A stretch of 41,734 bases of DNA from Pseudonocardia terrae (GTDB lineage: Bacteria > Actinomycetota > Actinomycetes > Mycobacteriales > Pseudonocardiaceae): positions 1 to 41,734 of the forward strand of contig NZ_JAJTTE010000061.1 in the NCBI RefSeq assembly GCF_021343995.1, written 5' to 3'. Under the pieces are notes generated by a model. It saw only the letters and a program-made list of their open reading frames with translations, did no database searches and had not been told where the DNA came from. Made by a program: the position numbers and the translations under genes. This document shows, piece after piece, positions 40,975-41,734 of this stretch; positions within the stretch are counted from its first letter, which is position 1; every line of letters starts with the position of its first letter.

Positions 40975-41709
40975 ATGCCCGGGCTGCTCTGCGCGCCGCC
41001 CTCACCGCCCCGGCGCCGCGTCGTTGGTGGCGTGGCTGGCGGGCTGGTCGTCTTGACCGTCGCGCTTCTTGCTGCAGTCAGCGCAGTCGTGGTCACCGAG
41101 CCTGCCTTTGGCTCTTTCAGGGCAGGATGCGTCGCGGCCCTCGCGGCGCCCCCGCCGAAGCGACCCGGCAGAAAACAACCGGGCGTGCTGGCGGTGTGGT
41201 CACCGGACCAGCGTGCTAACGCTCAGAGCATCGTCGACGTCGGTCGACAGTTGGGAGCGCCCATAAGGGCACAGTGGATCGCGCTTGCTACCGCGATGCA
41301 GGAGTCGATGCTGGTCAATCGCCTCGGCGGCGACCGCGACTCGGTCGGGCTGTTCCAGCAGCGCCCGTCGCAGGGCTGGGGCACCCGGGAGCAACTGACC
41401 AACCCAGAGTTCGCAGCACAAGCGTTCTACGAGCGGCTGCTTGCGCTGGCAGGCTGGGAGGCGATGCCCCTGGCTGAGGCCGCTCAGGCGGTCCAGCGCT
41501 CGGCGTTCCCGGAGGCCTATGCGAAATGGGAACAGCCTGCAGCTGACCTTCTCGCCGAATCAGGCAACTCGGTGGACTCCCTGGTGTGTGGCATTGCGAC
41601 AGTCGCGGCCGGCGCGGCCGGGGTGGCGCTGGAGTTCGCGGACGAGCAGTTGGGCAAGCCCTACCAATGGGGCGCAACTGCCGGGGTTCCACAGATGATC
41701 CGGGTCTGA
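40975..41709 (+). CDS. Lytic transglycosylase (VirB1-like); NlpC/P60 part appears broken at window edge
   Basis: A 244-residue frame. A TM helix (VVGGVAGGLVVLTVALLAAVSAVVV) is followed by a lysozyme-like domain (about 75-195). That domain holds the catalytic Glu in ATAMQESMLVNRLGG and the sequence RDSVGLFQQRPSQGWGTREQL. At residue 212 an NlpC/P60 domain begins as expected (ALEFADEQLGKPYQWGA) but reaches a stop 12 residues later. Continuing in another frame gives G-S-T-D-D-P-G-L-T-T, where D-C-S-G-L would be expected, so the catalytic Cys is also missing. Two-domain SLT plus NlpC/P60 proteins are standard peptidoglycan hydrolases of Gram-positive conjugation systems. Sequence quality near the end may be low. 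Confidence 0.75.
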   Translation: MPGLLCAPPSPPRRRVVGGVAGGLVVLTVALLAAVSAVVVTEPAFGSFRAGCVAALAAPPPKRPGRKQPGVLAVWSPDQRANAQSIVDVGRQLGAPIRAQWIALATAMQESMLVNRLGGDRDSVGLFQQRPSQGWGTREQLTNPEFAAQAFYERLLALAGWEAMPLAEAAQAVQRSAFPEAYAKWEQPAADLLAESGNSVDSLVCGIATVAAGAAGVALEFADEQLGKPYQWGATAGVPQMIRV

Positions 41710-41734
41710 CGACTCGTCCGAGGCTCGCACCGCT

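Noticed and set aside
22467..41734. Relaxase, coupling protein (FtsK/TraG type) or replication initiator in the element
   Set aside because: I looked for their motifs in all supported genes and found none; they probably lie beyond the right edge.

Overview
The window looks like chromosome from a very GC-rich actinomycete, most likely a member of the Pseudonocardiaceae. Reasons: extreme third-position GC, frequent GTG starts, a mycothiol synthase gene, an orphan GlnR-type regulator, and a gene order (nitrobindin, SseC/CysA2 sulfurtransferase, thioredoxin, LmeA-like protein, glnR, mshD, pst genes, phoU, LCP protein, dus) that I recognise as the Mycobacterium tuberculosis Rv0813c-Rv0823c neighbourhood. 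The genus is an inference; no search was run.

Bases 1-22466 are core chromosome. They begin with the 3' part of a long low-complexity gene and an array of about ten degenerate 73-77 bp repeats (1450-2142). Next come a nitrobindin gene with a tiny membrane-protein gene overlapping it, a DUF1622 membrane protein and a ClC chloride channel. A minus-strand sulfur/thiol group follows (sseC-like, cysA2-like, DUF4395, thioredoxin, LmeA-like). Divergent from it are glnR, with a GlnR-box-like site upstream, and mshD. A phosphate regulon follows: pstS-pstC-pstA-pstB on the plus strand, and two phoU paralogues with a dodecin gene between them on the minus strand. The pstS gene and both phoU genes each have a PHO-box-like 11-bp direct repeat upstream. 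A giant LytR-CpsA-Psr protein with a repetitive N-terminus, a GGDEF protein and a Dus tRNA-dihydrouridine synthase complete this part, which ends in tRNA-Lys(TTT).

Bases 22467-41734 are the left part of an integrative and conjugative element inserted at that tRNA. A tyrosine integrase lies directly beside the tRNA. It is followed by a minus-strand creatininase-family/XRE-TPR pair and a long minus-strand operon: TcpC-like protein, GH16 hydrolase, a frameshifted Rpf-type muralytic gene, and a proline-rich MinD/ParA-like ATPase. A plus-strand cargo cassette follows, made of an alpha/beta-hydrolase, an ImmA/IrrE metallopeptidase and a multi-TM protein with a cytosolic tail, facing a convergent XRE regulator. 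After a promoter-bearing gap comes a tightly overlapping type IV secretion operon: VirB2-like, VirB3-like, VirB4 ATPase, VirB6-like, a VirB8/TcpC-like NTF2 protein, and a lytic transglycosylase whose NlpC/P60 part breaks down at the window edge. No relaxase, coupling protein or second attachment site is visible, so the element continues beyond the window.

The least explained parts are the ImmA-membrane protein-XRE cassette with its inverted-repeat operator, the triple-frameshifted Rpf gene paired with a GH16 enzyme inside a conjugation operon, the 73-77 bp repeat array, and an LCP protein that appears to lack the usual catalytic arginines.
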